Source: Chthonomonas sp. UBA2362
GTDB lineage: Bacteria; Armatimonadota; Fimbriimonadia; Fimbriimonadales; Fimbriimonadaceae
Direction of reading: 5' to 3'
NCBI GenBank assembly: GCA_002344135.1
Contig: DDTO01000004.1
Location: forward strand, 234,473-298,472
Length of the DNA stretch: 64,000 bases
The notes beneath the pieces were generated by a model. It ran no database searches, was not told where the DNA came from, and saw only the letters and a list, made by a program, of their open reading frames with translations. Each line of letters starts with the position of its first letter. Position 1 is the stretch's first letter. Both the position numbers and the translations under genes were made by a program. Of this stretch, positions 52,001 to 59,767 are shown piece by piece.

Positions 52001-52472
52001 CGGCCAGATCGCGCAGTTGCTGGTTGTCGTACTTCTCGCTCTTGAGTGCGAGGACCATGACCGGATCGCCCGCCGAGTCGAACTTGTTGATGACGGGTTT
52101 TTCGATTTCCCTCGGAAGCTGCCCCACGATGGCGTCGACCTTCGAGCGGACGTCGTTCAGGGCGACGTTCATGTCGGTCCCGACATTGAACTGTGCGGTC
52201 ACGACCGACACGCCCTCTTGGGACGTGCTCAAGACTTCGAGCAGGCCGTTGACACCGGAAACCGCTTCTTCGACCTTGCGCGAAATGAGGGTGTTGACTT
52301 CGTCGGGGGAAGCACCCGGGTAGATCGTCGTGATCGTCACGACGCCGAACTGTACTTCGGGATTCTGCTCGACCCGCATGCTGCGGTAGCCGATCGTGCC
52401 CATCATGAAGGCCAGCAACATCAGCATGAGGATGAAGACCGGCCGGGTAATGGCGATTCGCGTCAGGCCCAT
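49047..52472 (-). CDS. RND efflux transporter (AcrB/HAE1-like)
   Basis: 1141 residues, about 100 longer than most AcrB homologues. Inner-membrane drug/proton antiporter. Motifs: N-terminal ITRPVFILM helix, GASPDEVN, proton-relay GVLVDDAIVVLEN with Asp405 and Asp406, the PC1/PC2 repeat, and C-terminal GIIALVGLVGKNAILLVDYAN. An insertion of about 70 residues (553-620) directly before the second porter domain carries two extra hydrophobic segments (AIGIGVIAFVVSLL and GVLFGLCFPVAAVIGF). Last gene of the TolC-MFP-RND operon; a 30-bp gap follows the MFP gene. Confidence 0.93.
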   Translation of the reverse strand: MGLTRIAITRPVFILMLMLLAFMMGTIGYRSMRVEQNPEVQFGVVTITTIYPGASPDEVNTLISRKVEEAVSGVNGLLEVLSTSQEGVSVVTAQFNVGTDMNVALNDVRSKVDAIVGQLPREIEKPVINKFDSAGDPVMVLALKSEKYDNQQLRDLADDKLKDKFARIDGVANVTVGGGDIREIQVQVKKDRLLKYKVGILDVQRAIQAASMNVPSGRIVEGEREFSVRVPGDFQTIADIEQVRIQIQDPNRMGAKPTPVQLTDVAVVTDASAERRSLSRLNGSDSVSMSIQKSREGNAIEIAKAAKAMIPALEKQFGIQMVVTRDQSTIIQESLSDLNFTLLFGIFLVTVIVFIFLHNLRGTFIVGLAIPLCIFATFTVLWAAGFTINNMTMLALSLAIGVLVDDAIVVLENIYRHLKMGEDPRTAAINGRGEIGLAAIAITLADVVVFVPIAFMGGIVGQFFRPMALAFVVAVIFSLFVSFTVTPMLASRWYRKGEDMEHPTGRFARAFERGFGRFERGYRRSLEWSLKHRYFVFCSGFVALFSVFMMIGGSFAADIAGAITVGSGPMNVAIGIGVIAFVVSLLRRRVTFKPILGGVLFGLCFPVAAVIGFQWAQWKDAPIFNFQFMPQSDGGRVEVKLELAPGASLEETKKAVERIEAIVARNPNAKYVLSNVGTRSAGWTAADQGTNLGVVGITLNDRAAFMDDLLFWVKHDEKLRRRSDSSIAADMLEALGRIPGVLMTVSATQAQGFGAPIQMSFASDDRDLLLKTVSNIRNRLAQGEIKYVISPQISSNPGKPEIRAIPDRVRLADSDMTTADVAAALRAMYEGDNQTKFRVKGREYDVRVMLDLQDRNDPKIVEQLPVAFRNGNPILLDQVTRLEPGIGVDKIERRNREEEIRVTADLLPGGAAGTVQQQINDWLVKENMIPEGVVKKDLGQADAQNRESTYLFSALLIGLVLVYMLLASLYDNLLYPLIIQLAQPQAFVGALLALMITDKALNIVGFVGIIALVGLVGKNAILLVDYANTLRARGRSRHEALVEAGPVRLRPIMMTTLAIILGMLPVALAIGRGSEFRETIGITIIGGVTLSTLLTLLVIPCSYTIFDDLSLAIGRLFHRHTEPEITEGEEPTAEEVEPAQL

Positions 52473-52502
52473 TCGATTCTCTTCCGCGTTCCCTTCGAGC
52501 CT

Positions 52503-53951
52503 TTAGCTCGGATTGGCGGAGCTCTCCTTCTTGATTTCGATTCCCATCCCATCGGCCAACTTCGACTGACCTGATATCACGACCTCTTGGCCCGGCTCCA
52601 AGCCTTGAACCTGGACCAGTCCGTCGTCGGTCAAGCCGGTCGTCACGACGACTTCCTTCACCTTCTTGCCTTCTACCACGAAGACGCGCCTCTCTTTGCC
52701 TTGACCGACGACGGCGATAGCGGGAATCACCACCGCGTTGGGAACCCGTCTCAGTTCGACCGCCCCTCGCCCGAACATACCGGGCCTGATTCCGGACGTA
52801 TCCCCGTCCAGCTGAATCCTGACCTTGAACAGACGGCCGACGTCGGTACCAATGGGATCGACGGTGGCAACCGTACCGTTCAGGGTCCGATCTAGTGCTT
52901 CGATCGTGACGGTCACTCTTCGACCGGCTTGCATCTCACCCACTCGGCGCTCGGGGACGTCGCCTTCGAAGTAGATGCCGCCCGTGTCGACGAGTCGAGC
53001 CACGGGAGAACCGGGTCCCACGTAGGACCCCGCCTGGGTGGGCTGCCCTGAGATACGACCGGCATAGGGCGCCCTGATCGTCGCGTCCGATAGCGACTGT
53101 TGCGCCAAGACCAGGGCTTCCTGAGCCGATCTCAGATTGGCTTCAGCAGCACGAATGCGGTCTTGGTATTGGCTATCGAGCCGTTGAGCGGCACGATCGG
53201 AATTTAGCTGCTCGCGCGCGGCGGCAACCTGTTGCTCCGCGGCGGCAACATCCTCGGGGCGTGCCCCGTTCTCGATGATTCGGCGGCTTTCGAGGGCGCC
53301 ATTGTAGGCGGCGAGGGCCGACATGTGCGCGTTTTCCGCTCGCTCGACTTCGGACTTGGCGATGGCGCCTTCGTCGAAGAGCCGTCGCGCTCGATCGAGG
53401 GCAGCCTTCGCGACTTCGAGGTTCTTTTTCGCATTCTCTACGGCCCAGTCGGCCTGCACTCGTTCTTCTTCACGAGCGCCTTTGCGCAGTTTCTCCAGCG
53501 CTGCTTCGGCCTGCTTGAGCCTGGCTTCCGACCCTCGAACGGCCGCCGACGATCGCGATGGGCCGACTTTCGCCTCCGTCCTGGCCTGCTCGAGTTGTGC
53601 GCGAGCCGCATCGACGAGCGCCCGCTGCTGCCGCACCCGCGTTGCCTGATCGGTGGTCTCCTGCTGGGCGATGACTTGTCCGGCTTTGACCGAGTCCCCG
53701 TCGCGGACCATCACGCGAACGAGCCGACCGGCGATCTTTGCCCCGATCACGGAGTCCTCGCTCGTCGTCATGGCGCCGGTGATCTCGAAGGTCTCGGTCA
53801 TCTCGCGGGTTACCGCTTTGGCGACCGACACTGGCACCGTGGGGTCGCTGACGAGAGCTTCCGTGCGCTTGGCTTGCTTTTGAGCCTCGCGGTTCACGCA
53901 TCCCGCGACGAGCGGAAGAACCAACAGGAACAAGGGGACTAATCTTCTCAT
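52503..53951 (-). CDS. RND periplasmic adaptor (membrane fusion protein), lipoprotein
   Basis: 482 residues, lipobox Val-Ala-Gly-Cys near residue 18. HlyD/AcrA family: barrel-sandwich (lipoyl) halves around TFEITGAMTTSEDSVIGAKIAGRLV and TIRAPYAGRISG, separated by an unusually long helical hairpin (about 105-290) with Ala/Glu/Arg heptads, then beta-barrel and membrane-proximal domains ending GQSKLADGM. Links RND to TolC. ATGA overlap with the tolC gene. Confidence 0.93.
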   Translation of the reverse strand: MRRLVPLFLLVLPLVAGCVNREAQKQAKRTEALVSDPTVPVSVAKAVTREMTETFEITGAMTTSEDSVIGAKIAGRLVRVMVRDGDSVKAGQVIAQQETTDQATRVRQQRALVDAARAQLEQARTEAKVGPSRSSAAVRGSEARLKQAEAALEKLRKGAREEERVQADWAVENAKKNLEVAKAALDRARRLFDEGAIAKSEVERAENAHMSALAAYNGALESRRIIENGARPEDVAAAEQQVAAAREQLNSDRAAQRLDSQYQDRIRAAEANLRSAQEALVLAQQSLSDATIRAPYAGRISGQPTQAGSYVGPGSPVARLVDTGGIYFEGDVPERRVGEMQAGRRVTVTIEALDRTLNGTVATVDPIGTDVGRLFKVRIQLDGDTSGIRPGMFGRGAVELRRVPNAVVIPAIAVVGQGKERRVFVVEGKKVKEVVVTTGLTDDGLVQVQGLEPGQEVVISGQSKLADGMGIEIKKESSANPS

Positions 53952-55258
53952 GGTGTGGGTGCTCCCGAGAGCGCGGAGCCCAGTTCGTCGACGCCGACCG
54001 CTCGTTGGAGCGCCGCATAGGCGCTCAGGTAGTCGAATCGAGCGGCGATCACCGCTTCTTGGGCGCGAGTGAGTTCGACTTGGGCGTCGGTGACATCGAG
54101 GAGAATTCCCTCGCCGACGTCGAATTTCAACTGCGCGACCCGAAGGGCCTCACGCTGCTGGACGACCGTTCGCTCAGCGACTTCGAGCGTTTGCAGAGCG
54201 TTTTCGGCTCGAATAAGGGCCTGCCGCACTTCGAGGGAAGCCGCCAGGCGAAGCTGTTCGAGCCGGATGCGGGCTTGCTCGAGTTCCTCCCTGGCGGAGG
54301 CGACCTTCGCCCGAGTGATCCCGCTGTCGAAGACGTTGAAGGTCAACTGGGCCGTGGCGACCGTCTGATTCTCGCGTCCCCCGAAGCCAGGATCGATCGT
54401 CCAGGTGTGCGTGGCGCCGAGGCTCAGCGTAGGGAGGTTCCCTCCCATCGCGGTCTTGAGAATGCGCTCGTAGGCGAGAACGATGTTCTGCGCCGACCGC
54501 AGATCGGGCCGATTGCGGAGCGCTGCTTCCACGTAGCGGTCGGCTGCCGGCAAGAGTGCTGCTGACGCCACCACGGGTTCTGTCTCGAAGGCGGTCTCGA
54601 TGGGACGTCCCAGAACGCTGTTGAGGTTGTTCTTGGCCTGCTTGCGGCGGTTGGTCGCCGCGATGACTGCGGCCTGCGCCCGACTGACTTCAGTCTCGAA
54701 CCGAAGGACGTCGAACTTCGCGATCGCTCCTGCGTCGAGACGCTTTCGCGCCTTATCGAGGCGCTCCTCGGCGCTGGCAAGAGCCTCCTTCTGAACTTCC
54801 AAGACCTGATCCGCTCGCAGGATTTCGTAGTAGGCGTCGCGGACGAGGTTTTTCACAGCGTTGACTTGGTCGGCCAGCAAATCGGCAGTCGCTCGTCGGT
54901 TCAGTTCTGCGGCTTGGACCGACTTTCGGAGCACGCCGAAGAGATCGATAGGGAAGACGAGCGACAGCCGGGTCACCTTCGTGTCGATTGGCCCCAGAAT
55001 CGGATCCTGAGTCTCCGATCCCGGGAAGACGGTGGCCCGCTCGTCGAGTCGGGTGTAGGTCGCCGCGAGGTCCAAGCGTGGACCAAGGCCTCCCTCGGCT
55101 TGGCGCCGCTGCTGGAGGGCCTTTTCGACGTTCGACTTGGCGATCCGAACGGCGAACGCATGTTCGACCGCCAGGCGTTCGGCTTGGGCGAGCGAGAGGG
55201 TCGGCGGTCCTTGCGTCGCCAACCCGATCAGTGTCAATGCGCTTGCCCAGACCATCAC
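53948..55258 (-). CDS. TolC family outer-membrane channel
   Basis: 436 residues with signal peptide. Two outer-membrane efflux protein repeats: long helical hairpins with LSLAQAERLAVEHAFAVRIA and the second RPDLRSAQNIVLAYE...LPTLSLGATHTW...GILLDVTDAQVELT. Forms the trimeric exit duct for the RND/MFP pair downstream. Start is GTG 55258 or ATG 55255; the latter overlaps the stop of a 32-codon upstream frame (TGATG). Confidence 0.92.
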   Translation of the reverse strand: MMVWASALTLIGLATQGPPTLSLAQAERLAVEHAFAVRIAKSNVEKALQQRRQAEGGLGPRLDLAATYTRLDERATVFPGSETQDPILGPIDTKVTRLSLVFPIDLFGVLRKSVQAAELNRRATADLLADQVNAVKNLVRDAYYEILRADQVLEVQKEALASAEERLDKARKRLDAGAIAKFDVLRFETEVSRAQAAVIAATNRRKQAKNNLNSVLGRPIETAFETEPVVASAALLPAADRYVEAALRNRPDLRSAQNIVLAYERILKTAMGGNLPTLSLGATHTWTIDPGFGGRENQTVATAQLTFNVFDSGITRAKVASAREELEQARIRLEQLRLAASLEVRQALIRAENALQTLEVAERTVVQQREALRVAQLKFDVGEGILLDVTDAQVELTRAQEAVIAARFDYLSAYAALQRAVGVDELGSALSGAPTP

Positions 55259-55459
55259 CGCACGATCACCCCTCGATCGCCGTCGCCGAACGTATCCCGC
55301 ACGCAGTACCCCGTTCTGATCGAGCGGCCTTCCATCTTGTTCATGCGAATCATATCGTGTGCCGAAAGATTGGGACGGCTACCCGCTGTTCTATGGAGCG
55401 CGGCGCGAAAGAGTTTCACGCCAGAGGGACCATGGGAGCCCGTTGGGTACATTCGAGGC

Positions 55460-55618
55460 GTGAGGAGCGGTGTGGGTTGGTTTTTCGCTGGATTGGTCGC
55501 GGGCATCTTCGGGACGCTAGCGGCATTGCGCATCCGCGAATGGCGGGAGGAGGACGCCGACGACCTCGCTGAGGACATCACCCGCCGCCTCGACGAGATG
55601 GAAGCGCTGTTGAACTGA
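55460..55618 (+). CDS. Small single-helix membrane protein
   Basis: 52 residues from GTG 55460, with GAGG 4 bases upstream. One transmembrane segment (GWFFAGLVAGIFGTLAAL) and a charged helical tail rich in Glu/Asp/Arg (EWREEDADDLAEDITRRLDE). The overlapping minus-strand frame is a shadow. No family recognised; the helix-plus-charged-tail layout is that of small YtxH-like or stress membrane proteins. The stop lies a few bases before the rpsD promoter candidate. Confidence 0.5.
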   Translation: MRSGVGWFFAGLVAGIFGTLAALRIREWREEDADDLAEDITRRLDEMEALLN

Positions 55619-55636
55619 GCTTTCCTGGGGTATATT
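55608..55636 (+). promoter_or_regulatory. Putative rpsD promoter
   Basis: -10 TATATT (55631-55636), with TTGAAC 15 bases or TGTTGA 17 bases upstream. It overlaps the end of the small membrane protein gene. The rpsD ATG has no obvious Shine-Dalgarno, so a structured leader or leaderless-like initiation is possible. Confidence 0.4.
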
Positions 55637-55694
55637 AGCCCTCCGGCTCGTAAGAGGCCGCCGTTGGCGTGCCCGGGCCGTTTTACCAGCGACT

Positions 55695-56303
55695 ATGGCG
55701 ACTTATCGAGGACGGAAAACGGACATCTGCCGCAAGGTCGGCTTCAACATCTGGGGCCAGGCCAAGTGCCCGAGCAACAAACGGGCCTACCCGACTGGAC
55801 AGCACGGTCCGAACCTGAAGGATCGCCGCACTTCCGAATATGGCGAGCAGCTATTGGCCAAGCAGGTGATCCGCCGCTACTACCATATGCTCGAGCGGCA
55901 GTTTCGTAACACGTTCGAGAAGGCTCAGCGGATGCACGGCAACAGCAGCCTCAACTTTCTCCGGCTCCTCGAACTGCGCCTTGCTACCGCCGTTTGGCGG
56001 CTGGGCTACGCCAAGACGATATTCCAAGCCCGCCAGATGGTCGTCCACGGCCACATTTGCGTGAACGGCCACGTAGTAGACATCCCCAGCTACACGCTTC
56101 GCCTTCAAGATGTCATCTCGGTTCGGGATCGCGATGTGAGCAAGAAGATCGCCCGAATGAACCACTACGAAGGGGCCGCGGTTCCGGCTTACATGGATGT
56201 CGACGTCCCTGGAATGAGCGGCAAGATCGTCGCTCTCCCCGAGCGCGAGGACTTCCCCTCGTTCTTCAAAGAGAGCGCGGTCGTCGAGTTCTACGCTCGT
56301 TAG
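55695..56303 (+). CDS. rpsD: 30S ribosomal protein S4
   Basis: 202 residues. Begins ATYRGRKTDICRKVGFNIW, has the S4 RNA-binding fold (LRLLELRLATAVWRLGYAKT, ARQMVVHGHICVNGHVVDIPSY) and ends with a typical VVEFYAR. Nucleates 16S assembly of the small subunit body. Here it stands alone with DUF72 and panBC behind it, not in the usual alpha operon with rpsM, rpsK, rpoA and rplQ. Confidence 0.97.
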   Translation: MATYRGRKTDICRKVGFNIWGQAKCPSNKRAYPTGQHGPNLKDRRTSEYGEQLLAKQVIRRYYHMLERQFRNTFEKAQRMHGNSSLNFLRLLELRLATAVWRLGYAKTIFQARQMVVHGHICVNGHVVDIPSYTLRLQDVISVRDRDVSKKIARMNHYEGAAVPAYMDVDVPGMSGKIVALPEREDFPSFFKESAVVEFYAR

Positions 56304-56312
56304 GCCGGAGCC

Positions 56313-57113
56313 ATGGCTCGCGTCTTCGTCGGCCTTTCCGGCTTTTCTTACAAGGAGTGGCAAGGCGAGGGTCTGTTCTATCCGCCCGAGATTAAGGCGA
56401 AGGACTTCTTGCGATTCTATGCCGAGCGCTATCCGTCGGTCGAGGCCGACGGCACGTGGTATCGGATGCCGACCGAGAAAGGCGTCGAGGGCTGGATCGC
56501 CGCAACACCGGACCTGTTTCGGTTTGCCCCCAAGATGCATCGTAACGTGACTCACGTCGGCCGCTTGAAGCCAGACACTCTCGACTCTGTTCGCTTCTTC
56601 CTCAAGCGGCTCCGTCCGATGGCCGACGCCGACAAACTCGGCCCGATTCTCATTCAGTTGCCCCCCAACATGAAGCGAAACGACGAGCGGCTCATCGAGT
56701 TTTTAAGGCTGCTCCCTCGCACCATGGCCGACTCGGCCATATCGGCCGGTGAAGAACTGCCCGCCGGTCCGGGGGCCCGCGTGCCGCTTCGATATGCGAT
56801 CGAGTTTCGGAACGAGACCTGGCACACGCCGGAGGTCGAGGCGTTGCTTTGCGAGGCCGAGATCGCCTGGGTCGCTGCCGATACCGACGATACCGACGCC
56901 CAGCGACGCGACACCGGCTCGATTGGCTATGCCCGGCTCCGGAAGACGGAATACTCGGCCGAACAACTGGCCGACTGGGCGCGCTACCTCTCTGGGCTCG
57001 GCAAGGACGCCTACGTCTTTTGCAAGCACGAGGACGCGGAACGCCCCTGGGAGTGGGCCGACGAACTCTTACGGCTCACGGGTGCCGGTAAACTCGGCCA
57101 CGATGGGCGATAA
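56313..57113 (+). CDS. DUF72 domain protein
   Basis: 266 residues, TIM-barrel-like DUF72. Typical motifs are VGLSGFSYKEWQGEGLFYP at the start, YAERYPSVEADGTWYRMPTE, FRFAPKMHRNVTH, LPPNMKRND and YAIEFRNETWHTPEV. Function of the family remains unsettled. Starts 9 bases after rpsD and overlaps panB by 11 bases, so it is probably part of the same transcript. Confidence 0.9.
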   Translation: MARVFVGLSGFSYKEWQGEGLFYPPEIKAKDFLRFYAERYPSVEADGTWYRMPTEKGVEGWIAATPDLFRFAPKMHRNVTHVGRLKPDTLDSVRFFLKRLRPMADADKLGPILIQLPPNMKRNDERLIEFLRLLPRTMADSAISAGEELPAGPGARVPLRYAIEFRNETWHTPEVEALLCEAEIAWVAADTDDTDAQRRDTGSIGYARLRKTEYSAEQLADWARYLSGLGKDAYVFCKHEDAERPWEWADELLRLTGAGKLGHDGR

Positions 57114-57885
57114 GGTCACTGCGCCGAAGGTCCGTGCCATGAGGGGACGCCAGCCCATCGTGTGCGTTACCGCTTATGACGCCTCGTCGGGAGCGATCGC
57201 CGAGGAGGCCGGAGTCGATGTCGTCTTGGTCGGCGATTCGGTGGGCAATGTCGTCTTGGGCTACGAAACGACGGTCCCGGTGACCTTGGATGAAATGCTG
57301 CACCACGTGCGCGCGGTGGCCCGCGTCTGCCGCCGTCCACTCCTCGTGGCCGACATGCCCTTCGGAACCTATCAAGAGTCCGTCCCTCAGGCGGTGGCGA
57401 GCGCGGTGGCGCTAATGAAGGCGGGGGCCGAGGCGGTGAAACTCGAGGGCGATTATCCAGAGGTGGTAGAGGCATTCGTCCGAGCGGGTATTCCGGTCTT
57501 GGGGCACGTCGGCATGACTCCTCAGTCGGTCCATCGCTTCGGAGGCTTTCGAGTGCAGGGCCGCGGTTCCGAAGGGCCCGTGGTTGTCGATCAGGCCAAG
57601 CGGCTGGACGAAGCCGGCGTCTTCGGCATCGTGCTGGAATTGATTCCCGCCGCTCTCGCCGCCGAGGTAACGGCTGCGGTGGGCTGCCCGACGATCGGTA
57701 TCGGCGCTGGTCCAAGCTGCGACGGACAAATCCAGGTCTTCCACGACCTGGTGGGGCTTAGCGCGGAGACGTTTCGGCATGCTCGGCGCTATGGCGAGGC
57801 GCGTAGCGACATGGTTGCCTTCCTCACCCGCTATGCGACAGACGTACGTGAGGCGGCCTTTCCCACCGAAGAGCACAGCTTTTGA
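57103..57885 (+). CDS. panB: 3-methyl-2-oxobutanoate hydroxymethyltransferase
   Basis: 260 residues from ATG 57103. First committed step of pantothenate synthesis (ketopantoate from ketoisovalerate and methylene-THF). Motifs: ITAYDASSGAIAEEAG-like start, LVGDSVGNVVLGYE (metal-binding Asp), KLEGD, GHVGMTPQSVHRFGGF and IGIGAGPSCDGQIQVFHDL. The frame is open further upstream but there overlaps DUF72 in a different frame. The TGA overlaps the panC start. Confidence 0.96.
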   Translation: MGDKVTAPKVRAMRGRQPIVCVTAYDASSGAIAEEAGVDVVLVGDSVGNVVLGYETTVPVTLDEMLHHVRAVARVCRRPLLVADMPFGTYQESVPQAVASAVALMKAGAEAVKLEGDYPEVVEAFVRAGIPVLGHVGMTPQSVHRFGGFRVQGRGSEGPVVVDQAKRLDEAGVFGIVLELIPAALAAEVTAAVGCPTIGIGAGPSCDGQIQVFHDLVGLSAETFRHARRYGEARSDMVAFLTRYATDVREAAFPTEEHSF

Positions 57886-58724
57886 AGGTCATCCGAACGA
57901 TATCTGCCCTGAGGGCGGCGGACCTTCCGTCCCCGATAGGCTGCGTGCCGACGATGGGCGCCTTCCACGAAGGACACCTCGAGCTCATGCGCCAAGCGAG
58001 AAAGGAGTGCGCCTCGGTCGTGGTGACACTCTTCGTGAATCCTACGCAGTTCGGCCCTAGCGAGGACCTTAGCCGTTACCCCCGGCAAGAAAAAGTGGAC
58101 GCGCACCTAGCCGAATCGGCGGGTGTCGATCTGCTGTTCGCTCCGTCTTCGGAGGAGATCTTTCCCCGACGAACGACGAAGGTGTGCGTCGAGGAAGTGT
58201 CGTCCCGTTGGGAAGGTCCGCTCCGTCCCGGACATTTCGAGGGCGTCGCGACGGTCGTGCTCAAGCTCTTCAACATCGTCCGCCCGGACGTTGCCTACTT
58301 CGGGCTCAAGGACCTCCAACAGTGCGCTGTCGTTCGCCGAATGGTGGAAGACCTCGACGTTCCGATCTCCCTCCGGTTCCTGGAAACGGTTCGCGATTCG
58401 GACGGCTTGGCCCTCTCGAGCCGTAACGCCTACCTGAGTCCACAGGCACGAGCGATCGCCCCCCAGATCTTTCGTAGCATCGTCCTTGCCGCACAAGCCA
58501 TCGGAGAGCAGCAGGACGTCGACCTCGCGATCGGAAGAGCCGTTGCCGCACTCACGGAGCGCGGTATTGCTGTCGAGTATCTGTCTCTTGTCGATCCGAT
58601 AACGATGAACCCGCTCGATCGACTATCTCCGGGCTGTCGCCTGGTCGTTGCTGCACGTTTGGATGGGGTTCGACTGCTCGACAACGTGGGAATCGAACCC
58701 GGCGCCAATGCGAAAGTTTCGTAG
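57882..58724 (+). CDS. panC: Pantothenate synthetase (pantoate-beta-alanine ligase)
   Basis: 280 residues from TTG 57882, whose last two bases are the first two of the panB TGA (TTGA overlap). Condenses pantoate and beta-alanine with ATP. Motifs: PTMGAFHEGHLELM (nucleotidyltransferase HxGH-type), VVTLFVNPTQFGPSEDL, YFGLKDLQQ, DSDGLALSSRNAYLS. Normal length. panD is not next to it. Confidence 0.96.
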   Translation: MKVIRTISALRAADLPSPIGCVPTMGAFHEGHLELMRQARKECASVVVTLFVNPTQFGPSEDLSRYPRQEKVDAHLAESAGVDLLFAPSSEEIFPRRTTKVCVEEVSSRWEGPLRPGHFEGVATVVLKLFNIVRPDVAYFGLKDLQQCAVVRRMVEDLDVPISLRFLETVRDSDGLALSSRNAYLSPQARAIAPQIFRSIVLAAQAIGEQQDVDLAIGRAVAALTERGIAVEYLSLVDPITMNPLDRLSPGCRLVVAARLDGVRLLDNVGIEPGANAKVS

Positions 58725-58828
58725 GCAGGTTCTCCGATTGTGCGGAATTTCTCAGCGAGTACCCGATAAACGTGGAGGAGCGAGACTCGTTCGCGGTACG
58801 ATACGTCTCGTCTCTAGGAGAAACCCAT

Positions 58829-59233
58829 ATGGCAAAGACTGTTCAAGACATCGAACGAGCCCTGAAGCTTAAGGCTGAGCCGAAGAATCAGGCCTTGACC
58901 CTCCGCCTCGGCACTAAAAAGCTGACCCTGCCCTTCGAAATACGGTTACTTTCGTCGAACGACTACGTTTTCGTCCACATCCCACCTACTGCGGGAATTC
59001 TGAAAGTAACAGATAAAGGCCTCACGCCGGTAGGCAAAATGGACGAGGCACAGAATGCGGCAGCCTCGTTCCGTCAAAAAAGGAAGAGAGGATCACGGCC
59101 GGCGGCGAAAAGTGTCGAAATGCCCTCGGACTTGGCGGCAGTGCTCAAGAAGATTCCTGCCGGATACAAACTCGGCTACGATGCCAAGGGCGCGCCTCGG
59201 CTCGTAAAAACCCGAAAGCGCGGCAAGAAGTAA
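58829..59233 (+). CDS. Small basic protein, unknown
   Basis: 134 residues from ATG 58829 (AGGAG 8 bases upstream). N-terminal helix (TVQDIERALKLKAEPKN), three beta strands with LTLRLGTKKLTLPFEI and DYVFVHIPP, then a Lys/Arg-rich C-terminus. Looks like a small nucleic-acid- or ribosome-associated protein, but I recognise no family. A long hairpin CGAGAC/GTCTCG (58781-58810) precedes the ribosome site, and a terminator follows. Confidence 0.7.
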   Translation: MAKTVQDIERALKLKAEPKNQALTLRLGTKKLTLPFEIRLLSSNDYVFVHIPPTAGILKVTDKGLTPVGKMDEAQNAAASFRQKRKRGSRPAAKSVEMPSDLAAVLKKIPAGYKLGYDAKGAPRLVKTRKRGKK

Positions 59234-59250
59234 GCCGCAGTGCAGCGACG

Positions 59251-59280
59251 AGGAGGAGGCCATTGGCTTCCTCCTTACTT
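59251..59280 (+). terminator. Terminator after the small basic protein gene
   Basis: AGGAGGAGGCC (59251-59261), loop ATT, GGCTTCCTCCT (59265-59275), all pairs good with one G-U, then TACTT. Moderately T-rich. The adjacent rimM stop starts at 59281 on the other strand. Confidence 0.7.
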
Positions 59281-59757
59281 CTAATCCTCGAGCATTCCCG
59301 GCAAAAGACGCACGGTGATCCGGCCGGCTTGTCGGTCGACTTCGCGAACGAACTCGCCCACGAATGGGATGAGAATGTCTCCGACCTGGAGCAGATCATG
59401 GGCAGGCGAATCGATCACCGCTTCCAGCGGGCCGAGTTCCTTGCCGCTCTCGTCGAGCACGAGAAGACCGAGAAGATCGGTCACATAAAACTCTCGCTCT
59501 CCCAAGCGCGGGCGAGCCGATTCCTCGATTTCGAGATAGCGGCCCCGAAGCGCTTCGGCCTGGTCGATGTGGTCGATCCCGCGCAGGTTGATGCGCACTT
59601 GACTCCGATGCCATCGACTCGCCTGGACGCGGTACTCGCTTTCTCCGAGCCAGATCCGGCTGCCGGGATCGAATCGCTCGGGAAAATCGGTGAGCGGCTC
59701 CACTTTGAGCCACCCGTCGAGGCCGAAGGTGCCGACCACCAGGCCGATTTGCACCAT
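59281..59757 (-). CDS. rimM: Ribosome maturation factor RimM
   Basis: 158 residues from ATG 59757; the ATG at 59814 would overlap mutL. N-terminal beta barrel (MVQIGLVVGTFGLDGWLKVEPLTDFP) and PRC-barrel-like C-terminal domain (EFYVTDLLGLLVL, PAHDLLQVGDILIPFV). Needed for 30S maturation near helices 31-33b. It is 10 bp from mutL; rimM is usually with rpsP-trmD-rplS, which are not here. Confidence 0.92.
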   Translation of the reverse strand: MVQIGLVVGTFGLDGWLKVEPLTDFPERFDPGSRIWLGESEYRVQASRWHRSQVRINLRGIDHIDQAEALRGRYLEIEESARPRLGEREFYVTDLLGLLVLDESGKELGPLEAVIDSPAHDLLQVGDILIPFVGEFVREVDRQAGRITVRLLPGMLED

Positions 59758-59767
59758 AACTCGCTTC

